Of a stretch of DNA of 64,000 nucleotides, positions 26,061-40,347 are shown piece after piece (position 1 is the stretch's first letter; each line of letters opens with the position of its first letter). A model generated the notes under the pieces. That model was given only the letters and a program-made list of their open reading frames with translations. It made no database searches and was not told the DNA's origin. Origin of the DNA: Aldrovandia affinis (Eukaryota > Chordata > Actinopteri > Notacanthiformes > Halosauridae); NCBI GenBank assembly GCA_029706075.1, contig JAINUG010000115.1:2435001-2499000 (forward strand), written 5' to 3'. The position numbers were made by a program, and so were the translations under genes.

Positions 26061-28379
26061 TTCTGAGGGTGTGAAAAATGTCAGGTTAGGTCCCTCCCCC
26101 CTTCTGTTAATGTCATTCATTCAGTTCAGTTAGTAGTCGGGCATCTCTATTCAGCAGGAAACCTTATGGCCTCAACACCAAGCTAATGGCAACACCTGAG
26201 TGCTATTATGTAAGAATGCATTCATTACAGTGATACTGATTGCCCCGTATCCCCAGAAAATCCATTTACAGTAGTTTAAGGGCAGCTGTGACAAGGTATT
26301 ACTCTTGGTTTAATACACTACGGTGGTTTGAAAGAATTCCCACTTTATTCATAGATTGATTATCGGTTATTTTACGATCTGCTGGATCATGCTAGGAGGC
26401 ATTAGGAAGCATGTGTCCTGAATATTAAGATTTTTTATTTGTTTATTATTATTTCTGAAGGTTGAATAATGAAAACAGACAACATGATGTATTAAAACTT
26501 AGAGCCACGTTCAGCTAAACCGCCAGTCCCGTTTCTCCACGGAAACGGTCCCTCTGGTCTGCTCAGAGAGAGAGAGCGGAGAGGAGAATTCCCCAGCTTC
26601 TGAACAATACCTGCCACAGTTTACTCTGATTTGGAGTTATGTGACAGGACTCTGTGTTAATAAAGTTTGTTCTTATTGGGACAACACGCCAGCGCTTCGT
26701 GGTAATAAAAAGAAATGGTCCTCGTTCGGACGCTGTGGGAGAAAGTAAGGCGAGCAGAGTGCCGCTATGGTTTTTGCGGACGCTCCCAGTGATGACCGCA
26801 GTGCAGAACGGGTGCGGGTTGGCAGCGATAGTGACAGGAACGGCACCAGATACGTCATATCTGCAGGCCCCAGACAGGGCCACGACCCGCCGGAGTCCCC
26901 ACAGTTGTCATCGAGGAGAGGGTTTATCTCTGTAAGGAAGGCAGTCACTATCAAACCAGACCCAAAGGCCTACAGCCTTCGCAGCCTGTAGCCTCCTCTC
27001 GCCAAATGGCTGAATCTAAGTGGGGCTGGGTGCCCCCAGTGTTCCCAGAGTTCCCCAGGGTCCTGGCCAAAGTCTTGCTCTCTAAATCTGGACAACTAAT
27101 CACTCCCCAGGTTAACTGGCTGAACGAATCCTTACATCTCCACCACATCTGAAGTATGATGAGCTTCCTGGTGTGAAAGAAATGGCCACTGTGTGTGTCA
27201 CGTGCTGCATGTTGATGGTGGGTGGGGTTGTACTCCCTTGCCAGCGTTGTTGGTGATTGGTGATTTCCCCCAAATGTAAGGGATTTTAATAGGTATAATA
27301 GGTAATGATAGCTGGGGATTTTTAAAGGAGGTATGGGGGAAATGTCTTAAATTTGTAAGGGAGTCAACTGAAGATGGGGGAGACTTTTATGAATATTTTT
27401 AGTGACTAACATTCCAGGCATCTGGCAGCACTGCTCTTGACAGGAAAGAGCATTTGAGATTGTTGTAAGGGTCAAGTTAATTTCCTCGTTCAATTTCACA
27501 TGCAATAATTTTCATGTATTGGTTTTGTCTTTATTGCAAAGCAAGTAAAGTTTTAAGCCACGTTTCCTTTTAAGCCTTTTTTCCCCCTTTTCCTCTCCAT
27601 CCGCTGGATAGGGCAGTACGACTGGATGTGACGGCCTTTAGTGTTCCTCTCTCCCCCTGCATAACTTAAATGAAAAGGCATAATAATAAACTCTGGAGCT
27701 AGCGGAGTGTGGAGATGCAGCTAATTATTTACCAGTCTGTCAGAGAGTACCAGGAAGCGCAGGGGCTGCCTTAACCCAGGCAAACAGATGGCGCGGATCT
27801 GATGAACTGTCCGCGAGATGCCGTTCCTCGCAAGATGCAAACACTCCGGAGAATTCTCTCACTCCCCCATGACACTCGCCTCTCGCCGCCAGCTCATTAA
27901 AGTGTTTCTGCGTCTCCCCGGCTCCTGGTGCTAAAAACGTGCCAAGAACTGGGAGACGTTCACTGTCTGTGTGCGTGTCTGTGTGCGTGTATGTGTGTGT
28001 GCAAATGTACAAAAATGTTAAATTGGGAGACAAAAATGTAACACCGTCACTCACATTCAAGGAAAACGCATTGCACTTAGATGCAATAAAGGTTAAATGT
28101 ATATTACGATTTTTTTGTTCTCCTTGTTCTGTGTGGAAGTAGATGAATGTGTCTACCACACACTAAGCACAGAAATAAATTTAGCATTTATGGGAATATG
28201 CAGTTTAGTCATTTAAACATTGAAAGATTTAGACGTTCTTCTCTCCATTTGATTAAATAGGCTTTTAGATGTTTTGTTGTATTATCTGCATTTGTAGCCA
28301 TAGAGACCGGGGAAAGGGAAAATCATTTTGATTTTGAAGCTGGTAATTAAGTACCTTTACTTAGAGTGGAACTGTTTAT

Positions 28380-28590
28380 CTAGCTGGAGATTAAAGTAAA
28401 TCTGGCACCCAGAGATGATTTGCATATTGTATGTTCCTTTTTATAAGTAATAAAACCAGAATAATCCCCTTTGTTTTCTTTGTAGCAGCCTCCTGCATGT
28501 ACGATTATCACCCAGTAGGTGGATAATAGATTTTTGTAATCTATTATACTCTATCTGGTATACTCCAACTTAATTAGCATTAATTCAGTT
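28380..28590. promoter_or_regulatory. Candidate enhancer: octamer, SOX and homeodomain sites clustered
   Basis: A perfect POU octamer ATTTGCAT lies at 28418-28425, a SOX-type CCTTTGTT at 28468-28475, and a paired homeodomain motif TAATTAGCATTAATT at 28571-28585. The stretch is not repeat-like and has no open frame. The zswim6 family gene is expressed in developing brain in mammals, so an intronic neural enhancer is plausible, but this is inference from motifs only. Confidence 0.3.
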
Positions 28591-29214
28591 TTCTTAAGTA
28601 TGTTTATTTTTTGGCTTGCTGGCTGAACCTGTTCAATCAGTCTTTTGTATGCTTGTTGTATTTCTAAGTGGATGAGATTTTGAGGCACATAATTTACTGT
28701 CTCAATTATAAGCGGTCAGACCAATCAAAACAGTGCACCCTGTTGTATCCCAACGCCATTTCATTAATACACATTAAAGGTAGTCATTCAAATTGCATAC
28801 AATCTCAAAAAAACTGTCAGGAGATTTCTGTGCTACACCAGTGCTATAAAACAGTTCAAAATTAAGTTCAGGGCAGGTGAAGTGTCACCTTTCTAAACAA
28901 TAATCTATTTGGTTGTTCTTTCAAACAGAAAGATTGAATCCTCAGCAGCCTGCCCGGCGGTGAGCACATTGTTTGAAGTAGACCAACATAGTTACTGTAC
29001 CATAGCAGGTATAAAACTATTGTTTGTTAGAAGCCTTGCCAGTGCATAGGTCAAGATAATGGTCAAGGTGCTTGTGTACATTTCCTGTCTTTTAGGGCAG
29101 GTTTTTTCACTTAAAACATTTTTTAATTGGAAGGTAATCAAATCATACTTTCATGAAGATGTTGCGTTGTGTAATGATTATGCATATAACGAGTAAATAG
29201 TGTGCTACGCCATT
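28591..29214 (+). other. zswim6: Intron 1 of zswim6, fifth part
   Basis: AT-rich sequence in which I see no gene, transposon or obvious repeat. Confidence 0.5.
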
Positions 29215-29695
29215 TATATTTATGATGGTGGTGGACAACGCTGGCTCCAGAATCTCCCATAAATGTTCAATTTGCTACGGCATATGGTTTACATTGGTTT
29301 CATGCTCATCAAACCATTCAGTGACCACTCGTGCCCTGTGGATGGGGGCATTGTTATCCTGGAAGAGACCACTCACATCAGGATAGTAATGTTTCACCAT
29401 AGGATGAAGGTGATCACTCCTCAATGGATTTGTATTTATTGGCATTTACCTTGCCCTCCAAGGGGTTGAGTGGACCATGCCAGGAAAATGCCCCCACACC
29501 ATAACAGGAACCCTTCACCATGGGAAACAAGCACTCAGGCCTGGAGGTTTCTTTTGACATCCACCACACATGCACTTGTCTGCTTGTTGAGAACAGGATG
29601 AAGTATGACTGTTGATTTGACCTTTTTCAGCTGCTCAGTGGACCACTGCCTGTGTTCTTTGCACCACTATATTCACAAACATGCATTTTTAGGTG
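29215..29695 (-). pseudogene. Tc1/mariner transposase remnant, catalytic part
   Basis: Read on the minus strand, this region gives VMVWGHFPG near 29505, then after frame changes QDNNAPIHRARVVTEWFDEH near 29360-29300, then a degraded IYGRFWSQRCPPPS-like stretch near 29225. These correspond in order to the GSVMVWG..., (Q)DNAP(K/I)H and IEHLWE segments of Tc1-like transposases, so the second catalytic Asp is still present. Frameshifts and stops break the frame. The piece at 29643-29693 is the reverse complement of a segment at 36121-36171, so the two elements belong to the same or sister families. No terminal repeats are clear at this copy. Confidence 0.85.
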
Positions 29696-31616
<1,921 letters not shown>

Positions 31617-32929
31617 TGACCCCTCGCGGTCATCGGTCATTTGTCCGCCCACATTCAATTACAGCAGACTCCGTAACCGGTGTAAAACATTCTTTCGATG
31701 TATTGTTTGCAGTGCACCCACGCGACGGTGTGCCAGTATAAATCAATGATAAGAAGATCCATGGTCTGGTGAAAGACCTGCCGGGTGGCGTTTCTGACCA
31801 CGCCGTGTATGCAGGCTGTTTTGTGATTTCATCATTTCAGTTGAACAAAGTTACCACGTTGTTTTTGTGCTGTTGAACAACTTTAGCAGAAAATTCTGTT
31901 TTGCCGATTGAGGCAGCTGTGTGGGTGCGTGTTACTGAGAGGAGTGGTGGGGTTCCAACAGGGTCGGGCACCACGGTGCAATCGCTTGGAGAAGCTCTGA
32001 GGAGGCTTGAAGAAAGAGCAGCCATCTCACGGTCGAGAAGGTGCTACAGCCTCAATGACTCACCCTGCCGGAAAGCTTTATTTGGGCTGGATGTTTGGAA
32101 GGCACTTCTGTTTGGGCCTTGTGTGTGGAAAAGTGGGAAAAGTTTGTTGAAAGTCCAAAGAAAGAGCGTTGTGGATTGGTAGTAGCAATGTCATTTGTTG
32201 CTGTGAGCAATGCCATCAGGTTGCTTTTTTCACTAAAGAAACAGAGAAAGAATTTGGAATGGCGTGCTAGGGAGATGAAAGGGGAAATAGCCAGGGTTGG
32301 AATTTTGGCTCCTAGGCTTTCCTCTCTTACAGGTGTTCTTTGATAAAAACAAAAACTTGAAACATTTGGTATTTAGGGAACAAAAGTAAATTGTTCTCGA
32401 ACCTTGTGACGCCTTTAAACAAGATGTTATCCACAAATTGCCAGAGAAACAAGGACCTCCTTCAACCGTAGCCTGCCGTCTGAAGTGCCAGCTGAGGTGT
32501 TTGTGTCCTTTTCATCTCCTATGTTTTTGCCATGGTTTCATGCATGTTGTGTCCCTTATGTAATGATCTGTTGATGGTGGGTTTGAAAGTTTTCTTCACC
32601 CATGTGCTATGATCGAACTATTACTGGAATTAAGTGTTAAGTTTAACTGTTAAAGTTCAGATTAAATAGCTTGAATACTTTTGTCAACCTTTGTGCCAAG
32701 TAAGAATTCCCTTAAGCAGAAATATTTTCCGGACTTTGCAGATGCAGGAAGGATGTCAGTAAAGACCAAAGTCCCCCTAAATTGCATTTTGAATGCACTG
32801 TTAAATACCACCCGATTCACTAAGGAGAAACCAGGCAAAGACATGCAATTAAAAAATAAACATTATTCATTTTTATGCTTATTGCTGTTAAGTAACTTGA
32901 GTTCCAAACAGGTGGTTAGTTTGTCAAAG

Positions 32930-33330
32930 TTATGATATTTGCTGATGTTTAATTTGCTGTCATTCATTGCTCATGTTCTTCCTGCATGTTTTTGAACTTT
33001 GCTATGGCTGTTTGATTTCCTTCTTAATCTTGTATACATGAAGAGAAAGTGGCCCTGTGAGGCAAACCTCAACTTCTTTTGGGGGAAACAAAGCCGATAT
33101 ACCTATATGAAATTGAACAATGTTCTGTCGTTAAATGCTTGCCATAAACATTTAATGTTTGGATGGAATGAGAAAATTTAACTTGGGGGGAGCGGTTGTT
33201 TTTACAACTCTTCTACAGGTTTCATTAAACAGGTTTACATTAAACAGGTTTCATTTATGACAATCCTTAGTGGCTTTGTCACCCCCTTTTTAAAGCACCT
33301 GTTCTGCCTGTGTTCAGTGGCTGAGTTGTT
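32930..33330 (+). repeat. Unclassified degenerate repeat, copy 1
   Basis: This stretch aligns by eye with 37720-38155. Shared ordered words include TTATGATATT, GT(C/T)TTCCT(A/G)CATGTTTT, CTTGATTTCC-like, GGCC(C/G)TGTGAGGCAAA(C/A)CTCAACTT, AAGCC(A/G)ATAT and a final CCCCCTT...TTAAAG(C/T)AC(C/T)TGTT(C/T). No protein or known element signature is seen. It is either an old interspersed repeat or an intragenic duplication. Confidence 0.5.
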
Positions 33331-34307
33331 GTGGAAGGGAAGCGTAAGGCCATTGCTATTGGGTGAGACGGCAGCAACTCGTGCTTTTCGGGGACATTTT
33401 ACTTCAGAATATATGATTGCAAGATAGGCCAACATTGGCATTATCTGTTGGCCCAGCGTATTTTTTTTTTTAAATTTTCCCTTTTCAACTTTAGGCAGAA
33501 CTGGCCCCCCGTTACACACACACACACAATATCGATGCTCTGCAGCAATTTTCTGGCACACAAGTTACTGTCATCATCAAAACCTGAGGTTTATGGACAT
33601 GAGCTGCCAGATTCAATACCACTTATTGCAGGAATTGTTATACTATTTTGTTAACATTTTAGTGTGTAAGTTCAAACCACAAAAAAATTGGCAAGTATTT
33701 AGGTAATAGCAAATGGTCATTTTTTTATTTAAATCCCATGATTTATTCCATGATTTAAATTCTGTGAGTTTTAATTGAATACAGGTGCCAATGTTCTAGA
33801 TAGTTATTATATTATGGTGAAATATGAAATATTACTGCATAGAATGTGCCCTGTGCTTTGATAGTAAGCTGTTTGGTGTTTACTTATTCTAACCCATGAA
33901 CATTTGACTATGAATTACAAATATGTTATAAAGGTACCACATCCACCTGTTGAGGCTATAGTGAGGTAGCTGCCTAAATAAAGGAAACACTTGAGTAAGT
34001 CATAGATGCAAGGTATATAGAAAGCAGGTGCTTCCACACAGGTGCGGTTCCTGAGTTATTTAAACAATTAACATCCCATTATGCTTAAGAGTTATGTATA
34101 AAAATGTATACCTGAGAGAAAGACCTCATCAACTAGGGACAACTGTGGTGGGAAGCGCATACTCAAGATACAGGGCAAAACAGACGAGCAATTCTGAATC
34201 AGTTGACTACAAATATCAATCTAGGGCATGAGCAGGCAGTTTAATCAAGAACAGTCCATTGAGAACTTCACAGAGAGGGACGCCATGGTCAGGTTGCAGT
34301 GCATTAA

Positions 34308-36102
34308 CCCCTTAACCGTCACTCCCTATTTTTGCCATTCATGCCTATTTGGACATACCCAAGTATAACAGTACATAGCTCAAGAACTGTGATGGCCACA
34401 TGCCTACATTTTGTATCTTTTGAAAGTAAACACATTGCAGTTTATGGGGGTGTGCTCGCATAGCATGTGGACAGACCATAAAAGTATAATAAAGTAGACG
34501 CTGTATAGTTTTCTTGTGTAGAAACCCATGTTTGAAAAGCAATAAAGGAGTCACATTTCATGATATACTGGGGCATGCCTTGTACAATATGACAACTAAG
34601 TCTGTGCAAAAAAACTGACTTCTAGACGCAACGGCTCATGAACTAGAGGCCTTTTAGTGTGTGGTTTCCAAGTGACGCAAAACCTTTCCAAGGTGGCCAA
34701 ATTGGCCCAATGATTTCTATTCATTTCTGTGACACTGGAAAACATACAAAAATGTTTTGATATAATATTCTTTATTGCCATGTTACACAAGGTCATTGGA
34801 ATTTGTTTCTCTGCATACCTATCCTAAGAGAGGTCTGAGTGCAGGGTCAGCCATAGTATGGCACCCCTGGAGCAGTTATGGGTTCAGTGCCCCAGGAAGT
34901 GAACTAGCATCCCTCCGGTTTCCAGTTAATTGTTTTTTGTTTGGCCTTCCTGGGATTCGAACCAGCAACCCTCCGCTTGCCAGCCCGTGTCGCTGAGCCA
35001 CTGCCACCCCAATGACTAGAAAACCTGTTTCTATCACCCAAACCATTATAGATTATATTATTTGCTCACAAAACAGATACAAATGTGATGGCTCAAAGTG
35101 TCTCCTAATGTGTCCAAGTGGCACGATTCACTTCTGTGACACTGAGAATCACACTACAACATATAATTGCCTATGAGACACACACACACACAATAGACAA
35201 AAGTTAAGCCAAAGAATTGGATAGCACTTCCGCTTACTAGCTGACCGGTAGCTACTCACTGGTCAAAATGGGTCTTCTTTGGGGCTTTTGGTATTATAAA
35301 ATCAAATAATAAATTAAAATAAAGAGAGAAAGGTAACTCTGAACTCTGAAGTCTGTGCACTCTTTTCAATCGCGTGCGACTTCATTACATCACAATGTGT
35401 GCGTAGCAACATTCATGATAGTAAATGCAAACCAAATGAAACCTTGTATCGTTGTGAAGGATAACCCATCAGCTAGAACCATAGATACATTTCTGCATAT
35501 ATGGAGGGGAGTAGTATCAATTATGCCCCTGGATCATGCCACGCAATTATATTACTGGTGACGCTGGTTGCCATTCAGGGGGTGCTGTTTGGCCAATACT
35601 TATTGGAGAAGGATATGTGTGGGCTTATTTTGTATCAAAGATTTACCATTGCGAGGATACAAAACTTTCCTATGTGAAACATATTTACATATCTCGTAGC
35701 CCCAGGAGAATGACATCGTTGCTTTTGTTGGCGATACGAAGCGCATAGAAAACATTGGAACTCTCAATTTGGCTTGCTCTTGTGACAAAACAGGGCCACT
35801 ACTTCATTAGACCCTTATGGTGATCAGGATGCCCACATTATCAACGATCTGTCATATATCTAAACTTCACCAAGCGTAAGGAGCAGCTATTCTCCTAGAG
35901 TACCCTGCCTTGAATCGGAACAGGATTTAGTTTTTTTGCGACATTGAAGTTGACGTGAATTGGCATGCATTGTTGAAACGAAGAGATTCCGCCCAATATT
36001 TGCATATACCACATACGTATTTTCAGTACATTTAATGGTGACATTTAAAGGAGAATGTGCTATGTGATGTAGACGGCCCGGAGGCCAGTGACAGTTATGG
36101 GG
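34308..36102. mobile_element. Non-autonomous piggyBac-like element with TTAA duplication
   Basis: TTAA at 34304-34307 and at 36103-36106 flank an element of 1795 bp. Its ends are inverted: CCCCTTAACCGTCACT on the left and AGTGACAGTTATGGGG on the right (14 of 16 pairing). TTAA duplication and C-run/G-run ends are defining for the piggyBac superfamily. I see no transposase (no DDD-type PGBD motifs) in the interior; the best frames, at 35355-35561 and 35536-35748, are short and unlike transposase. It therefore appears to be a non-autonomous derivative. It has inserted into a Tc1 element and later received a SINE. Confidence 0.8.
34819..35010 (-). mobile_element. tRNA-derived SINE inside the piggyBac-like element
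   Basis: On the minus strand the element starts GGGGTGGCAGTGGCTCAGCG. The A-box-like TGGCTCAGCGA maps to 34990-35000 and the B box GGTTCGAATCC to 34953-34963. Then comes the tail section CTGCTCCAGGGGTGCC and GGCTGACCCTGCACTC, which recurs in fish SINEs. Both internal RNA polymerase III promoter boxes are recognisable. Confidence 0.75.
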
Positions 36103-36613
36103 TTAAACCCTTTTATTATGCCTAAAAATGCATGTTTGCCAGTAAAGTGGTGTAAAGAACACAGGCAGTGGAAGAATTATATTGTATCTCTCCAATGTGC
36201 ATTGAAGCTGTTCTGGCAGCTTGTGGTGGCCCAACGCAGTATTAAGAAACTCAATGTATGTTGGTGGTTCCTTTATTTTGGCAGTTACCTGTATATCTAC
36301 TGTTTGTTATGAGTGAATTGATGGGAAGAGTTTGCCAGCAAATCCTTAGCTATTGGGTCCAGTGGTAGAGTCATGAGTCTCGCTATATGTCCACCCTCTT
36401 ATTTAATTGAAGCTAAGTTGTAGCTAGCCAGGCCCAATGATCACAACCACTTACTTAGCCACTGGTCTGCTGTGAAGATCTATAGGCTTCTTGACTTTGT
36501 TCCAGCATAGGCTTGAAATGCTTGTTTTGCATCTTTAAAGACCGTACATCTTCTGGACCAGGGCTGGATCTAGTGGCTAAGGGCGAACCCAGGCCTATGA
36601 CCTAACTGTGTGA

Positions 36614-36856
<243 letters not shown>

Positions 36857-36858
36857 TA

Positions 36859-37048
36859 GCCATTTAGCCGGCATTCTTATCCAGAGACTTCTATAGATTA
36901 CCTTTGTTGTCATGCAATCAATTTATACAGCTGGATATTTACTGACGCAATTCAGGTTAAGTACCTTGCTCAAGGGTACAAGGGCAGTGCCCCACCTGGG
37001 AATTGACCTCAAGCAGAGTTCACAAACCGTTATTTTCACCCGCACCAG
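36859..37048 (-). mobile_element. Antisense SINE with L2-type tail
   Basis: On the minus strand the 3' tail reads CTCTGGATAAGAATGCCGGC then TAAATG, a degraded form of the CTCTGGATAAGAGCGTCTGC tail also seen at 49556. The body has CCAGCTGTATAAATTGAT, ACCCTTGAGCAAGGTACTTA and a B-box-like GGTCAATTCCC (36998-37008), as in the better copy at 49374-49601. Confidence 0.8.
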
Positions 37049-37479
37049 TCGATGACATCAGCGGCCCAGTGGCCGGGTCTTCCAGCTCCCGCTGCCTCCA
37101 CACAGGAGGTCACTGCACTCTTCATGCGACCTCCTTTTGTTCATCTTTTTAAAGGGCACCGTGGGCCTTTATAATGAAAAATGTTCCTCGATACTTGATA
37201 TAAAGATGTAATGTTTTGTATGGAATGAGAGCTTTAAGTTCATTTTGATTAGATTATGAGGGGGAAAAGGCAATGCATATTTATTATTATCCCTGGGGGA
37301 AGGGTTGTTTTACGGAACTGACGGATGGCATTTATTATGATCTGTTATTATTCAAACTTCCATGGGTTTTATATTCTCTAGGTTCCCCTTTTTTCATTGT
37401 TATTTTACTGTGTTGTGTTATTTTAGGAAGATGCTTCATGTGCAGATTTATACAGGCAGACCATGGGCACCCCATTGAC

Positions 37480-37655
37480 TAGCAGGGGTTGCTGGTGAGT
37501 AACGAGACATGAACCACCCAGCCAACTGCATCCCTCCCTCCCTGGGAAATGCTACTGTGAATTATGTGTCACCTCATGGGGCTGCTGGCCCCAGTCGGCA
37601 CTGGCACAGTCCAGATTCGATACCAGACTATTGAACTGTGCCTTAACATAACAGG
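37480..37655 (-). mobile_element. Antisense tRNA-type SINE, degenerate
   Basis: The minus strand carries CTGGTATCGAATCTGGACTG, resembling a B box with a one-base insertion. It is followed by CAGTGCCGACTGGGGCCAGC and the G-rich section GGGAGGGAGGGATGC. This order is familiar from fish SINEs, but the family is not named and the boundaries are approximate. Confidence 0.55.
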
Positions 37656-37719
37656 TTGAGCCTTCCAACAGTCTGTCAACCTTAAGCGGAATTATTTTCA
37701 GGTCTCCCCCTCCAGATTT

Positions 37720-38155
37720 ATGATATTCACTGACTTTACCCTCATTAAATGTTCGTTGTCTTCCTACATGTTTTGGAGCTTGGCTACGAAGGTCTACGCC
37801 CGCTTGATTTCCATCCAAATGTTTTACGGAAACACAAAGAGAGTTGGCCGTGAGGCAAAACTCAACTTATTTCTTGAGAGAAAAAGCCAATATGTATATG
37901 AAAATGAACCCTGGGTGGGGAAGGGTTATTTTACTGGACTGATTTATCAGGCGTATTGTGATGTATTATTATTCAAACTCTTTTCGTGTGTTTTATGTTC
38001 CCAAACTTTACACTATTTTAATAGTGTTTGTTAATGGGGATATTATATCTCAGTTCTTATTTTGACAGGTGTCTTTGCTGACAATCTCAAGGGGTTTGTT
38101 TAAAATAAGAAGATAGCCCCCTTCTTAAAGTACTTGTTTCGCCTGTGATACAATA
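37720..38155 (+). repeat. Unclassified degenerate repeat, copy 2
   Basis: This is the partner of 32930-33330, in the same orientation. The clearest matches are TTATGATATT (about 37718), CTTCCTACATGTTTTGGAGC, GGCCGTGAGGCAAAACTCAA, AAAAGCCAATATGTATATGA and CCCCCTTCTTAAAGTACTTG. A further internal similarity links 37900-38005 with 37273-37385 (GGGGAAGGGTT(A/G)TTTTAC, TATTATTATTCAAACT). Confidence 0.5.
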
Positions 38156-38564
38156 AAATAAGGCCTAGCTTTCATTTCTGTAGCTATAGCTAAATATTAC
38201 AATCTCAAGTCTAACCATTTTATTTCCTATTTAAAAACAATGGTTCTCATTTGCTTTATTTATGATCTCAGTATTCATAGACTTTCATTTTTTTATGCCT
38301 GCTATGTTAATTTTTCTGACGCTTTTAGCTGTAGTGGCTTGGAAAAGCCATGCATGTTTATTCCGTTGTGTATCGAGGATTGAATGCTGAAGAAAGTGTG
38401 GGATTTGAAGCCACATTCATTATTGTGTAGAATGCTATTTGCACTCAAGGCTCCCTCAACCAGACCTAATGAATGTATTTATTCTGTCTAGCAGCCGCTG
38501 TTGTCAAAGTGAATCACGTATCCTTCATGTATATTTTACTTATTACACCTTTTTTGAGACTGAT

Positions 38565-38675
38565 ATTCCCTCGTGGCACTCAGGTTGAAGCACCTTTTTC
38601 AAGGGTACACGGCAACAGAGCCCGAGATTTGAATCTGCAGCTTCTTGGCTCTTAACCATGACGTGTCACTGCTGT
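38565..38675 (-). mobile_element. Antisense SINE fragment, degenerate
   Basis: The minus strand reads ATGGTTAAGAGCCAAGAAGC, then TGCAGATTCAAATCTCGGGC (B-box-like) and TGTACCCTTGAAAAAGGTGC. This is the head order of a tRNA-derived SINE with several substitutions. Confidence 0.6.
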
Positions 38676-38732
38676 TCCTGAATGTGACCTCCTCACAATA
38701 AGTCCAACCGTGTCATTGTATCGCATTTCTGA

Positions 38733-39869
<1,137 letters not shown>

Positions 39870-40347
39870 CAGTGTTTCTCAATCCATTCCTACAGGGCAC
39901 ACTGCCCTGCACGTTTTCATTCCAACCACCACTTAATCATGCTCAAGTCACTGGTCTACAAAAAAAAAAAATATTTCTTGCATGGACTTTGGAAACTGGT
40001 TTTGGCTAATTTTGGGCTGCTGAATCCAAATCTGAGCTCAGATTTGCTCTATCACATCACATTGTGCTATCTATGCTCCATATTCATGGATTTTACAAAA
40101 GTTGACCATCCAGTCTGGCAATCTTGGTGGGGAGAAAACAGCCTGATGTGATAGGCAAAAACTAATGCCAGATTTGGATTCAGCACCCAAAAGTTAGCTA
40201 GAATCCGTTGAAAAACCCCATGCAAGAAAAATTGTGTTGACCAGTGTTTATTAACAGACGACCGATGCAGATAATAGGTTGGGATAGGAGGTTGAAATTA
40301 AAATTTCCAGGGCAGTGTGCCCTGTAGGAATGGATTGAGAAGCACCA
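39870..40347. mobile_element. hAT-like fold-back element (MITE) with 8-bp target duplication
   Basis: The left end CAGTGTTTCTCAATCCATTC (39870) and the right end (complement of TGGTGCTTCTCAATCCATTC, ending 40347) are inverted copies; pairing continues through CTACAGGGCACACTGCCCTG. The flanks CTCTAAAC (39862-39869) and CCCTAAAC (40348-40355) match at 7 of 8 bases, as expected for a hAT target duplication. CAGTG-type ends are also hAT-like. Further in, CACTGGTC, TTTCTTGCATGG, TTTTGGCTAATTTTGGG-like and GCTGAATCCAAATCTG recur inverted, so most of the 478 bp folds back on itself. There is no transposase. Confidence 0.8.

Larger units (their letters stand above)
19804..28379 (+). other. zswim6: Intron 1 of zswim6, fourth part
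   Basis: No exon is recognisable. The region holds GC-rich stretches at 20.0-21.2 kb and 26.7-27.0 kb, a T-run at 21283-21302, a (CTCC)n tract near 20766-20790, a 15-bp tandem duplication at 24802-24831, an AT-rich imperfect palindrome at 25965-26060 and a GT-rich tract at 27963-28002. The long minus-strand frames at 20104-20682 and 20692-21234 and the 75-residue frame at 26767-26991 show no domain, so I do not call them genes. Confidence 0.5.
33961..36291 (+). mobile_element. Tc1/mariner-like DNA transposon, internally deleted and interrupted
   Basis: The left end GTGAGGTAGCTGCCTAAATA (33961) and the right end, whose complement reads CAGGTAACTGCCAAAATAAA (to 36291), form imperfect terminal inverted repeats. 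Each is flanked by the TA target duplication typical of the superfamily (33959-33960 and 36292-36293). The left part matches the 5' region of fish Tc1 elements (AGGAAACACTTGAGTAAG, GGCATGAGCAGGCAGT, GACGCCATGGTCAGGTTGCA). The right part matches the 3' end (CATTGAAGCTGTTCTGGCAG, GTGGTGGCCCAACGC). Nearly all of the transposase is deleted and a piggyBac-like element sits inside, so the copy cannot move by itself. It shares 36121-36171 with the minus-strand Tc1 remnant at 29.2 kb. Confidence 0.85.

Noticed and set aside
26767-26991. 75-residue frame beginning MVFADAPSDDRSAERV
   Set aside because: It is in GC-rich intron with overlapping frames on both strands. I recognise no homolog, and the flanks lack convincing splice sites.
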